Shown piece by piece: positions 45,486 to 57,991 of a stretch of 64,000 nt of DNA. Made by a program: the position numbers and the translations under genes. Position 1 is the stretch's first letter. The number at the start of each line of letters is the position of its first letter. Source of the DNA: Litsea cubeba (taxonomy: Eukaryota; Streptophyta; Magnoliopsida; Laurales; Lauraceae); the NCBI GenBank assembly GCA_012931725.1, contig CM022949.1, positions 68,274,011 through 68,338,010 on the forward strand, written 5' to 3'. A model generated the notes under the pieces. That model did no database searches. It saw only the letters and a program-made list of their open reading frames with translations, and was not told the origin of the DNA.

Positions 45486-47953
45486 GTGTCTTCAACCAAT
45501 GACACCTATCTTTGACACTTACGCGGATTCAGAGGTTGGTAGAAGATGGGCCCTTGAGCTCATTAGATTTCAAACCTTTTCCTCAGTGCGAATCATGTCT
45601 CAAGGGAAAGATGACCAAAAGGTCATTCTCTGGAAAGGGACTGAGGTCAAAGGAGTTGTTAGAATTGGTTCACACTGATGTGTGTGGTCCTATGAACAAA
45701 CTAGCAAGAGGAGGATATGAGTATTACATCACCTTCACCGATGATTACTCTAGGTATGGATATGTCTATTTGATGCGAAGCAAGCCTGAGACGTTTGATA
45801 AGTTCAAACAATTCAAGGCTGAGGCGGAGCTACAACTAGGAAAACATATCAAAGCCCTTCGATCCGATCGAGGTGGCGAGTACCTCCTGGGTGAGTTCAA
45901 GGAGTACCTCACACAACATGGGATTGTGTCTCAGTTGTCTGCACCGGGTACACCCCAGCAAAATGGTGTAGCGGAGAGAAGAAACCGTACCCTTCTTGAT
46001 ATGGTAAGGTCCATGATGAGTCATGCAACCCTACCTATATCTTTTTGGGGATATGCCTTAGAAGCAGCAGCATACATTTTAAATCTGGTACCATCTAAGT
46101 CAGTACCTAGGACACCACAAGAAATATGGACAGGTCGAAAACCTAGTTTAAATCATATCCACATTTGGGGTTGTCCAGCCTATGTACTGAATGATAAAGC
46201 TACCAAGCTAGAACCCAGATCGGAAATGTGCTACTTCATTGGGTATCCTAAGGGAACGAGAGGTGGCATCTTTTATCATCTAAAGGAGCAAAAAGTGCTC
46301 ATCAGCACTCATGCTAGGTACTTGGAGGATGATTGTATGATGCACCAAGAGCTTAGTTGTAAAGAAACCCTTGAGGAGATTCTTCCGGGATCTCCTATAA
46401 CATCTGTACCAGATCCTGAGGCAATAAATGAACAAGAGATTCCTTTGAACACTCCGGAGCCTCGTCGTAGTGGGAGAATTTCTAGACAGCCAGAAAGATA
46501 TCTAGGAGTGTCTTTTAAGACAGACTCTGAAGATCTGGTTGAGGATCCTACTAGTTATGATGAAGCAGTAACGGATATAGATGCTGACATGTGGCAGCAA
46601 GCGATGAAATCTGAAATGGATTCTTTGTATTCCAATCAAGTCTGGGAACTTGTAGATGCACCTGAAGGGATCAAACCCATAGGGTGCAAGTGGATCTACA
46701 AGAGAAAGAGAGGAGTGGATGGGAAGGTGGAAACCTTCAAAGCAAGACTGGTGGCGAAAGGATATACTCAGAAAGAGGGCATCGATTATGAGGAAACCTT
46801 TTCACCAGTGGCTATGCTTAAGTCCATAAGGATTCTCTTGGCCATCGCATGTCATTATGACTACGAGATATGGCAGATGGATGTCAAGACAGCTTTTCTT
46901 AATGGAAGTCTTGACGAATGCATCTATATGATGCAACCAGAGGGCTTCATTGCTAGTGGCCAAGATAACATGGTTTGTAAACTTAAGAAGTCCATCTATG
47001 GACTTAAGCAAGCATCTAGAGCATGGAACATCAAGTTTAATCAGGCAGTCAAATCCTTTGGCTTTGATCAAAACATTGATGAACCATGTGTGTATAAGAA
47101 AGGAAATGGGAAAGCAGTTGCGTTTTTGGTTCTATATGTAGATGACATATTACTCATAGGAAATGATGTAGGTTTATTGTCATCCACAAAGGTTTGGTTA
47201 TCCTCCTCTCAATTTCAGATGAGGGATTTGGGTGAGGCCAGCTATATCTTAGGGATCAAGCTTTGCGTGATCGCAAGAATAAGATGTTAGCCCTATCCCA
47301 ATCTTCTTATATTGAGAAGATATTGGTCAAGTTTAAACATGCATGACTCCAAGAAGGGCCTCCTACCTTCTAGACATGGAGTACCACTGTCCCGAGATCA
47401 ATGTCCAAAGACATCTGAAGAGATAGAGACCATGAGGAGAGTTCCATATGCATCCGCTGTTGGAAGCCTCATGTATGCTATGTTATAGACCAGATATTTG
47501 CTTTGCCGTTGGCATGGTTAGCAGATATCAGTCAAACCCTGGACCTATGCATTGGACAGCTGTTAAACATATATTCAAGTATCTTCGGAGAACGAAAGAT
47601 TATATGCTAACCTTTCAATCAGAGTATGTGGCGGCATCGGAAGCTGCGAAGGAAGCAGTATAGCTCAGAAAATTCCTATTGGAATTAGGAGTTGTTCCTG
47701 CAGTGCAAAAACCGATTGTCATAACACTGGTGCTGTAGCACAGTGCAAAGAGCCTAGGAATCACAAGAAAGACAAGCACATTCGGATAAAGTACCACTTA
47801 ATCCGGGAATTCATTCAGGATGGAGAGATAGTGGTGGAGCATATTGCTTCAGCAAATAACTTAGCTGACCCATTCACTAAGACTCTTACTGAGAAAGTCT
47901 TCACTTCTCATGTTGAGTCTATGGGTGTTAGGTTAGGAAGCAGTGATCTTTAG
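45486..47953 (+). pseudogene. Copia internal C: integrase, RT and RNase H
   Basis: A TGA replaces Trp near 45511 and 22 nt are missing next to it, removing a His of the integrase zinc site. The frame is then open from 45512 to 47290, covering HTDVCGPM, SDRGGEYL, NGVAERRNR and RT with YVDDILLIG at 47135-47161. A private 1-nt loss near 47262 shifts the end of RT. RNase H has lost the TDSDFQSD segment, running from YMLT straight into SEYVAAS near 47615, followed by TAG for Trp at 47660 and an 8-nt loss near 47720. Most of these changes recur in D. Confidence 0.9.
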
Positions 47954-47967
47954 TGCAAGTGGGAGTT

Positions 47968-49987
47968 TGTTGGGATTGGTGTATGCCCTAAAGCCCACTA
48001 GCTGCACTTTCATCTTTTGTTACTGGATATTTACTGGTTATTTAATAGAAAGACTCTTTTATGCTTAAACATGTATATATGTATGGTTGTGTAAGGCCCA
48101 TTATTTCTAGTAAATGAATTAGGTGTGTAGTGTCTACACACAGATAGGTCTAATTCATGGACAACTGGAAACATCATATTTGTTCATAACTGAAAGATGG
48201 AGCTGGGCACTTCATCTTGGTAGAAGTTATAATGAGATACTCTCCTATATAGGGTGACATACCTAAGTCACGGGAGGGCTTTCCCGGATCTATCTCATTA
48301 GTGCATGTGTCATGCATTGAACAGGACCATTGTAGGTGTGATCTCTAAAATAGTACTATCACAGAAAAGAGATCAAGTCACCTCATGCTACTGAGTAACC
48401 GGTGCTCTTAATCTTGAGCTTTTGTGGATGAACTGACGAAGTCAAGTTCTTGTGCTTTAATTCACTATGGGTGAGATTCTATTCATGGGTCAACAGCTCT
48501 GTGTTTTGGGTACTCGGACTTGATCAGTTGGGACGTGCAGATGCAATATAGAATCTATGCCATCTGATGATGGAATAATCGTCCCCTTAGAATTATCCGA
48601 TTAATCATCAAAATCTAAGATCTTAGTATATGGATGTTCCATATGGATATTGAACTTGTGGGTCGCTCCCTGGATCAAGAGAATGATATTCGAATGATGA
48701 TTATGTTTAAGGATATGAAGTTCTAAGGTTTAGATGTAATCGGGAAGGTTGATAGTACATGTGATAACCTGACTCGATTATGGATGTTACATAGAGGGGC
48801 ATTCAGGTCATTACACTTAGTAGGTCGAAGACAACCGTCATCTTATGACGAGCTTATTATAATATATATTTGTCCTTGGAGTTCAACTATAACTCTTTAG
48901 TGGAATGAGTTAAGGTTAAAATGGTCTTAATGTTGCTATGGGTGTAGCATGGACATTTTGGTCATTTTGGGAGCCAATGGCAAATATGTCTTTTGGTCCC
49001 TTCTCTAGTCACTTACCAAGATTGGCATGGTTTCCTAAAATGTTTAGATAACATAAGGATGAATTATTTTAGTGGAAAAATAATTTTGAGTTTAAATTCA
49101 AATAGGCCTTTGATGGCATACATGAATTTAACTCTAGATAAATTGTATGTGGGACATGGTGTGCATTGATATGTGGGACGTCCATAATAGGATTTCCATG
49201 GGTAAGGTTTCCAACTTTGAGTAGGACTCTACTTGGAAAGTTGGACTCCTCTTTGGATTAGTATTCCTATGAGTTAGTTTCCTTTTTGGATTAGGAACTT
49301 AAAATTAGTAAGTGTTCTACAACTAGTATTACTAATTGTATGGAAAGTTCCTTTTGGTTTCCTTTTCTAATTAGAGTGTTTCTTAAAGGAAATAAGTCTT
49401 TCTTTTTTGGACATAAATTAGAATAAGGAGAGATAACTAAATAGGAAAGGCTTCCCATAGTTTCTATAAAAGGAGAACCATCCCCCTTGGACGTCTACAA
49501 TGCTAAGCAACACCTTTGTGAGACAAAAGGAGCTCCCACACGTCCAGCCTTGGTTGCTTCTCTTCTTGATTGAAGAAGGCTTAAGGTCTGAGATTTTCCC
49601 TTAGAGAAATAGTTCTTAATACCTAGATTAAGATCCCACCATCTTAGCCAATCAGATTTGGAAGTGAGATAGAGGAGAAGATCAAAGGCAATACTAGTGC
49701 AAGAAAATTCCAGCAACTTGTTTGCAAATTGCAAGTCTGAGTTCGCGCCTTTGGATCTATTTTTTTCAGAGATTTGAAGTATACAAATCTTCGAGGTAAT
49801 AGTCTTCTATCATCCCTATTAATTAGACACATGTTGGTCATGATTTAATGGAGTTTCTATGCGATTCTTTATGGCTGATTTCCGCTGCATAGTGCAGAAA
49901 TCAGAATTTTTAAAATCTGTCATGCTTTGCATCAGCCATAGTAGTCTCTTTATGAGAAGTTTCAGATCTAAATCGCGGTTTCTTTCA
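47968..49987 (+). repeat. Copia array 2, middle LTR
   Basis: It is complete, TGTTGGGATTGG...GGTTTCTTTCA, preceded by the purine tract AAGTGGGAGTT. It serves as 3' LTR of C and 5' LTR of D. TATAAAA lies at 49465-49471. Confidence 0.95.
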
Positions 49988-51720
49988 GTGGTATCAAAGC
50001 CACTCCATGTGAAATCATGATCCCATGTTGTGTATAATTAATCCTAGATTGATTATGGGTATGGTGGCACCCTATTAAAGTTATGTTGCATGTTGTGTGC
50101 AAGTTTCATTAACATCGCTGGAATTTATTTTCCAGATTTGTTTAATGATGCACATAGTGAGTTTGCATGCACTAACCTCTTTGTTTGCAGCCATGTATTG
50201 CATCCTTGATGGTTCGCATGATTGTTATGTGGATTTGGATGTTTTTTCATTAGTTGGAAAGTGTACGATTGCGCGGTTAGCAATCATAGGAAGTTGTAAA
50301 GTTTCCTTAATTTTATTCCAACTAGTCTTGATGTAAGCTTTCTTGAAAAGCATAGGAATCTCCAATGTAATTTTGGTTTTTGCTTTTCATGGGTTTACTT
50401 GTATAAATCTATTTATGGAAACGAGCAAGAAAAGGAAAGTTTCAAGACAAGAAGGTTACAAGAAATTGGAGTCCTTGGAGATGAAGGAGTCAAGACTTCT
50501 AGATGCATGAGGAGTCCTAATTCGATTAGGATTTGAAATCCTAAGAACATGGAGCCATCAAGGAATGCATACTTTTATTTGCTTTTATATATGGAATGCA
50601 TGGTTGAATGCTTTATATAATTGCTATAATTGTCACCTAGAAACATGGCCACCATTAGGTTCTAAAAATTGGCATCTTTTTGTATTAGATTGTTTTTAGT
50701 TTGGCAAATTGTTTTAAACCGAACTTAGACCAGCACCTTTTTTATGTCTAAGGTTTAAAATTGGATAGGGTTTAGTTTATCTTGGTACCCTTGGTTTCCA
50801 AAGAAGGCTAAACTAAAATCTAATTAGATGCTACCTATGGGTTTTCATAACCCAAGATAGGTCTTTGATTCTTTGAAGGGATTTGCTCAAATGTTTTAAA
50901 GCAAAGGTTATTTATTTTTAAGATGACTTAAGTCATAAATTTAATTAACCAAGTTTGCTAGATTTAAAAAGAGCTTTTGAGTAAAACAATGTAAAGGTCA
51001 AAAGGTATAAACCCTAGTGATAAATAATCAAGTGGGAGAGGGGTTTTAAGAAAGACCCCACGGCCTTCCATTTTCTGTTCATGTTATCTCATTAAAGTGT
51101 TAGTGGGAACGGCCATCCCTTCGGTGGAGTTCTTTAACTAAAGACCGCTTTGATGGGTTAATGGGTGAACTAATGTGAATATTCGTAATGAGGTGTTAGT
51201 AGGAGCGGCCATCCCTTCGGTGGAGTTCTTTACTAAAGATCACTTCTATAGAATGTCAATGAAGTGTTGGTGGGAGCGGCCATCCCTTCGGTGGAGCTCT
51301 TTACTAAAGTTCACTTCTAGGAAGGATAAAAGTCTCTTCCCTTCGGAAGACTTAATCATAGACATTCTGGGAATTTCATAAGAGATGGTTATACACTTGA
51401 CATAAGACGGTGATGACCTCTCCTTAGGAGTCAAGGGTTATTTGTCATATGAGGCCAAACCAATCAGTGATTGGACTACCACTGGATGTGTGTCCAGATA
51501 GTGATAATCCAAATAAGTCTGCCTTAATTCAACGTGACTGTAGGCTCGGCCATCCCTTCGATGGAGGGTCTATGAGGAGGTTGAAACACTGATACATTAT
51601 GATTGGGGTTGAATAATGTAAAAAGTTTCGTGCTTTGTTTTTCCTTTTATAACAAGCACCATATGCATATTACATATATACTGCATGTCTAATTATAAAC
51701 CGTTTTATATCCAGAAAGAT
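49988..51720 (+). other. Copia internal D: leader with altered primer site
   Basis: The primer site at 49989-50000 reads TGGTATCAAAGC, one base off the TGGTATCAGAGC of C. The CGGCCATCCC motif repeats are placed as in C, offset by about 7,514 bp. Confidence 0.82.
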
Positions 51721-52999
51721 ATGGGTAAAGATTCTTTTAGCCCGTTGATGAGTATTCTTCGTGAGAACAAGTTGACCGGCCCTAATTTCGTAGATTGTAA
51801 GAGAAATCTTGACATAGTACTCACTGCTGAGGAGTACAAGTATGTCTTGGTTGAAAATTGTCCTGAAATTAATGCCGATTCTACTGAAGACCAGTTAGAG
51901 GCTGAAAGGAAGTGGAAGAAAGCGAACAGCATGGCTAAATGCTACATGCTCGCTTCCATGTCCAACGTGTTGCAAACGCAGCACGAGCATATGGACACAG
52001 CCTACGAAATCATGATGTCCTTGTCAGAAATGTTCGCAGACAAGAGCAGGCCAGCTAGGCAAGCTGCTATAAGGACTATCATGAACACTAGGATGGCTGA
52101 GGGAACACCTGTCAGAGAGCATATGCTCAAGCTGATGGATTGTTTCAATGAAGCTGAGATTCTAGGGGCTGAGATTGATGCAGGGAGTCAAACTGATATG
52201 ATTCTAGAAACTCTGCCGGATTCTTTCAATCAGTTCAAGCTCAACTTCAATATGAGCAAGATGGACATGACCCTTTCGGAGTAAATGAAGGAACTCCAGG
52301 CGGCAGAGGCCATCATGAAGCCCAAGGCCCAAGCCCACTTTTTCCAGTCTTCCTCTCATCTGAGCCCGAAAGGGAAGAAGATGAAGAAGAAGAAGAACAA
52401 GGGAAAAGGACAGAAAAAGGGCAATACTGGTAATAGAAAGGATAATGGTACAGATGATAAGCCCAAAGGGAAATGCTTCAGATGTGGCCTCAAAGGTCAT
52501 TGGAAGAAAGATTGTCCCAAGCTCCAAGGCTCAGTTAATAAAGGTACATCTTTTTCTTATTTCATTGAAACTTGTTTAGTGGTTGATTCTACTGACTCGT
52601 GGATAGTAGACTCTGGAGCCACTAATCATATCTGCAATTCGTTGCAGGGGTTTCAGATAATGCAGAAAATTGAGAAAGGGGAGTTTGCCTTTAGAGTTGG
52701 AACTGGAGCTAAAATCTGGGCGGTTGCAGTGGGAAATGTTTCTCTACATTTTTCTAATGAGAGGATTTTAATTTTAAATAATGTTTTCTATGTTCCGGAC
52801 ATGAGGAAGAATTTAATTTCAGGCTCCAGAGTTATGGAATTTAAATTACTCAGTTTCTTTCCATTCTAGTGTTGATATCAGTAGAGATGGAATTATTATA
52901 TGTTCCGGTAGAATACATGATAACTTATTTTATATAAATCTTATTGCTCCCACACTGCATAATGTACAACTAGAAAGTTCTACTTCCCTTAAAAGAAAG
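51721..52999 (+). pseudogene. Copia internal D: gag and protease
   Basis: The start is ATG at 51721. The TAA at 52282 after DMTLSE and the 1-nt insertion near 52844 are shared with C. Unlike C, the segment from 52285 to 52869 is one open frame, with a Lys-rich stretch, the knuckle CFRCGLKGHWKKDC and protease VDSGATNHICNS. Confidence 0.9.
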
Positions 53000-55468
53000 G
53001 TATCTTCAACCAATGACACCTATCTTTGACACTTACGCGGATTCAGAGGTTGGTAGAAGATGGGCCCTTGAGCTCATTAGATTTCAAACCTTTTCCTCAG
53101 TGCGAATCATGTCTCAAGGGAAAGATGACCAAAAGGTCATTCTCTGGAAAGGGACTGAGGTCAAAGGAGTTGTTAGAATTAGTTCACACTGATGTGTGTG
53201 GTCCTATGAACAAACTAGCAAGAGGAGGATATGAGTATTACATCACCTTCACCGATGATTACTCTAGGTATGGATATGTCTATTTGATGCGAAGCAAGCC
53301 TGAGACGTTTGATAAGTTCAAACAATTCAAGGCTGAGGCGGAGCTACAACTAGGAAAACATATCAAAGCCCTTCGATCCGATCGAGGTGGCGAGTACCTC
53401 CTGGGTGAGTTCAAGGAGTACCTCACACAACATGGGATTGTGTCTCAGTTGTCTGCACCGGGTACACCCCAGCAAAATGGTGTAGCGGAGAGAAGAAACC
53501 GTACCCTTCTTGATATGGTAAGGTCCATGATGAGTCATGCAACCCTACCTATATCTTTTTGGGGATATGCCTTAGAAGCAGCAGCATACATTTTAAATCT
53601 GGTACCATCTAAGTCAGTACCTAGGACACCACAAGAAATATGGACAGGTCGAAAACCTAGTTTAAATCATATCCACATTTGGGGTTGTCCAGCCTATGTA
53701 CTGAATGATAAAGCTACCAAGCTAGAACCCAGATCGGAAATGTGCTACTTCATTGGGTATCCTAAGGGAACGAGAGGTGGCATCTTTTATCATCCAAAGG
53801 AGCAAAAAGTGCTCATCAGCACTCATGCTAGGTACTTGGAGGATGATTGTATGATGCACCAAGAGCTTAGTTGTAAAGAAACCCTTGAGGAGATTCTTCC
53901 GGGATCTCCTATAACATCTGTACCAGATCCTGAGGCAATAAATGAACAAGAGATTCCTTTGAACACTCCGGAGCCTCGTCGTAGTGGGAGAATTTCTAGA
54001 CAGCCAGAAAGATATCTAGGAGTGTCTTTTAAGACAGACTCTGAAGATCTGGTTGAGGATCCTACTAGTTATGATGAAGCAGTAACGGATATAGATGCTG
54101 ACATGTGGCAGCAAGCGATGAAATCTGAAATGGATTCTTTGTATTCCAATCAAGTCTGGGAACTTGTAGATGCACCTGAAGGGATCAAACCCATAGGGTG
54201 CAAGTGGATCTACAAGAGAAAGAGAGGAGTGGATGGGAAGGTGGAAACCTTCAAAGCAAGACTGGTGGCGAAAGGATATACTCAGAAAGAGGGCATCGAT
54301 TATGAGGAAACCTTTTCACCAGTGGCTATGCTTAAGTCCATAAGGATTCTCTTGGCCATCGCATGTCATTATGACTACGAGATATGGCAGATGGATGTCA
54401 AGACAGCTTTTCTTAATGGAAGTCTTGACGAATGCATCTATATGATGCAACCAGAGGGCTTCATTGCTAGTGGCCAAGATAACATGGTTTGTAAACTTAA
54501 GAAGTCCATCTATGGACTCAAGCAAGCATCTAGAGCATGGAACATCAAGTTTAATCAGGCAGTCAAATCCTTTGGCTTTGATCAAAACATTGATGAACCA
54601 TGTGTGTATAAGAAAGGAAATGGGAAAGCAGTTGCGTTTTTTGTTCTATATGTAGATGACATATTACTCATAGGAAATGATGTAGGTTTATTGTCATCCA
54701 CAAAGGTTTGGTTATCCTCCTCTCAATTTCAGATGAGGGATTTGGGTGAGGCCAGCTATATCTTAGGGATCAAGCTTTTGCGTGATCGCAAGAATAAGAT
54801 GTTAGCCCTATCCCAATCTTCTTATATTGAGAAGATATTGGTCAAGTTTAAACATGCATGACTCCAAGAAGGGCCTCCTACCTTCTAGACATGGAGTACC
54901 ACTGTCCCGAGATCAATGTCCAAAGACATCTGAAGAGATAGAGACCATGAGGAGAGTTCCATATGGATCCGCTGTTGGAAGCCTCATGTATGCTATGTTA
55001 TAGACCAGATATTTGCTTTGCCGTTGGCATGGTTAGCAGATATCAGTCAAACCCTGGACCTATGCATTGGACAGCTGTTAAACATATATTCAAGTATCTT
55101 CGGAGAACGAAAGATTATATGCTAACCTTTCAATCAGAGTATGTGGCGGCATCGGAAGCTGCGAAGGAAGCAGTATAGCTCAGAAAATTCCTATTGGAAT
55201 TAGGAGTTGTTCCTGCAGTGCAAAAACCGATTGTCATAACACTTGTGCTGTAGCACAGTGCAAAGAGCCTAGGAATCACAAGAAAGACAAGCACATTCGG
55301 ATAAAGTACCACTTAATCCGGGAATTCATTCAGGATGGAGAGATAGTGGTGGAGCATATTGCTTCAGCAAATAACTTAGCTGACCCATTCACTAAGACTC
55401 TTACTGAGAAAGTCTTCACTTCTCATGTTGAGTCTATGGGTGTTAGGTTAGGAAGCAGTGATCTTTAG
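53000..55468 (+). pseudogene. Copia internal D: integrase, RT and RNase H
   Basis: The frame is open from 53026 to 54861, covering integrase from IQRLVEDG onward and RT through LRDRKNKMLALSQSS, with YVDD at 54649-54660. The TGA and 22-nt loss at the integrase start, the 1-nt shift in VKF-MHD near 54851, the RNase H deletion (YMLT joined to SEYVAAS near 55130) and TAG for Trp near 55176 are shared with C. It lacks the private RT frameshift of C. Confidence 0.9.
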
Positions 55469-55482
55469 TGCAAGTGGGAGTT

Positions 55483-57503
55483 TGTTGGGATTGGTGTATG
55501 CCCTAAAGCCCACTAGCTGCACTTTCATCTTTTGTTACTGGATATTTACTGGTTATTTAATAGAAAGACTCTTTTATGCTTAAACATGTATATATGTATG
55601 GTTGTGTAAGGCCCATTATTTCTAGTAAATGAATTAGGTGTGTAGTGTCTACACACAGATAGGTCTAATTCATGGACAACTGGAAACATCATATTTGTTC
55701 ATAACTGAAAGATGGAGCTGGGCACTTCATCTTGGTAGAAGTTATAATGAGATACTCTCCTATATAGGGTGACATACCTAAGTCACGGGAGGGCTTTCCC
55801 GGATCTATCTCATTAGTGCATGTGTCATGCATTGAACATGACCATTGTAGGTGTGATCTCTAAAATAGTACTATCACAGAAAAGAGATCAAGTCACCTCA
55901 TGCTACTGAGTAACCGGTGCTCTTAATCTTGAGCTTTTGTGGATGAACTGACGAAGTCAAGTTCTTGTGCTTTAATTCACTATGGGTGAGATTCTATTCA
56001 TGGGTCAACAGCTCTGTGTTTTGGGTACTCGGACTTGATCAGTTGGGACGTGCAGATGCAATATAGAATCTATGCCATCTGATGATGGAATAATCGTCCC
56101 CTTAGAATTATCCGATTAATCATCAAAATCTAAGATCTTAGTATATGGATGTTCCATATGGATATTGAACTTGTGGGTCGCTCCCTGGATCAAGAGAATG
56201 ATATTCGAATGATGATTATGTTTAAGGATATGAAGTTCTAAGGTTTAGATGTAATCGGGAAGGTTGATAGTACATGTGATAACCTAACTCGATTATGGAT
56301 GTTACATAGAGGGGCATTCAGGTCATTACACTTAGTAGGTCGAAGACAACCGTCATCTTATGACGAGCTTATTATAATATATATTTGTCCTTGGAGTTCA
56401 ACTATAACTCTTTAGTGGAATGAGTTAAGGTTAAAATGGTCTTAATGTTGCTATGGGTGTAGCATGGACATTTTGGTCATTTTGGGAGCCAATGGCAAAT
56501 ATGTCTTTTGGTCCCTTCTCTAGTCACTTACCAAGATTGGCATGGTTTCCTAAAATGTTTAGATAACATAAGGATGAATTATTTTAGTGGAAAAATAATT
56601 TTGAGTTTAAATTCAAATAGGCCTTTGATGGCATACATGAATTTAACTCTAGATAAATTGTATGTGGGACATGGTGTGCATTGATATGTGGGACGTCCAT
56701 AATAGGATTTCCATGGGTAAGGTTTCCAACTTTGAGTAGGACTCTACTTGGAAAGTTGGACTCTTCTTTGGATTAGTATTCCTATGAGTTAGTTTCCTTT
56801 TTGGATTAGGAACTTAAAATTAGTAAGTGTTCTACAACTAGTATTACTAATTGTATGGAAAGTTCCTTTTGGTTTCCTTTTCTAATTAGAGTGTTTCTTA
56901 AAGGAAATAAGTCTTTCTTTTTTGGACATAAATTAGAATAAGGAGAGATAACTAAATAGGAAAGGCTTCCCATAGTTTCTATAAAAGGAGAACCATCCCC
57001 CTTGGACGTCTACAATGCTAAGCAACACCTTTGTGAGACAAAAGGAGCTCCCACACGTCCAGCCCTTGGTTGCTTCTCTTCTTGATTGAAGAAGGCTTAA
57101 GGTCTGAGATTTTCCCTTAGAGAAATAGTTCTTAATACCTAGATTAAGATCCCACCATCTTAGCCAATCAGATTTGGAAGTGAGATAGAGGAGAAGATCA
57201 AAGGCAATACTAGTGCAAGAAAATTCCAGCAACTTGTTTGCAAATTGCAAGTCTGAGTTCGCGCCTTTGGATCTATTTTTTTCAGAGATTTGAAGTATAC
57301 AAATCTTCGAGGTAATAGTCTTCTATCATCCCTATTAATTAGACACATGTTGGTCATGATTTAATGGAGTTTCTATGCGATTCTTTATGGCTGATTTCCG
57401 CTGCATAGTGCAGAAATCAGAATTTTTAAAATCTGTCATGCTTTGCATCAGCCATAGTAGTCTCTTTATGAGAAGTTTCAGATCTGAATCGCGGTTTCCT
57501 TCA
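55483..57503 (+). repeat. Copia array 2, right LTR
   Basis: It starts TGTTGGGATTGG and ends CGCGGTTTCCTTCA, with one change in the terminal region compared with the other LTRs. TATAAAA lies at 56980-56986. Tat-A sequence follows directly. Confidence 0.95.
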
Positions 57504-57619
57504 AGACTCGAGATGACTTACAGGTGAAGAAGGGCGAATCGGGGATGAGAATCAGTCTGGGCGTGCGATATCCTCGATGTTTCACGGTCGTCCTCGCCTG
57601 AAAACCTCTGGAAATATCT
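57504..57619. repeat. 116-bp duplicated flank, right copy
   Basis: It matches 39774-39889. This copy is continuous with Tat-A toward the 3' LTR, so it is the original location. Confidence 0.92.
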
Positions 57620-57977
57620 TGAGAGTGAAGGTGAAGAACATAACGAAAATCAGAAGTGAAGATAAAGAAAATCAGGAGTGAAAATAAAGAAGGTAGAGCA
57701 GAGGAAGACGCCCCTATTTATAAGGGGAAAGAAGCCCTCCTTGGGTGCCATTTAGGAATTCGAAAAGGCAGCATAGCGATTCGCGCCTGTCTCATCAATC
57801 TGACGGCATAATCAGTAGTGTGACGACATGTGTTACTCCTGGCTCGTTTCCCATGGTAAGCAAGGCGCGATATTAATTACCTCAAAGAGTCGGAACGGCG
57901 CTAAGTAATGATCGAACGTCTCCCATTGGACTCTCTAGCTTCCGACCTCTAAAGGCTAGGGCCCTTCAGAAGTCACA
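57620..57977. other. Tat-A region between antisense promoter and 3' LTR
   Basis: Unique Tat-A sequence, no open frame of note apart from the antisense TATA box. It ends at the polypurine tract. Confidence 0.6.
57713..57722 (-). promoter_or_regulatory. TATA box of the Tat-A antisense gene
   Basis: The minus strand reads TATAAATAGG preceded by TTTCCCCT, closely matching the box before the Tat-B antisense gene (62299). Removing the array 2 insertion puts it about 285 bp upstream of the ATG at 39707. It is now cut off from its gene by 17 kb. Confidence 0.7.
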
Positions 57978-57991
57978 AGCTAGGGGGCAAT
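57978..57991 (+). other. Tat-A polypurine tract
   Basis: AGCTAGGGGGCAAT lies immediately before the TG of the 3' LTR; the same tract occurs inverted in Tat-B near 62010-62023. Confidence 0.85.

Larger units (their letters stand above)
40462..57503 (+). mobile_element. Copia array 2: LTR-internal C-LTR-internal D-LTR, same family, opposite orientation
   Basis: Three LTRs (40462-42473 lacking its first nine bases, 47968-49987, 55483-57503) alternate with two nearly identical internal regions (C 42474-47967, D 49988-55482). Sequence and gene order are those of array 1, on the other strand. C and D share a set of disabling changes: an early gag stop, a 1-nt insertion in protease, a 22-nt deletion at the integrase start, a 1-nt shift at the end of RT and a large RNase H deletion. 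The right LTR abuts the original Tat-A target; the left edge is rearranged. Confidence 0.92.
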
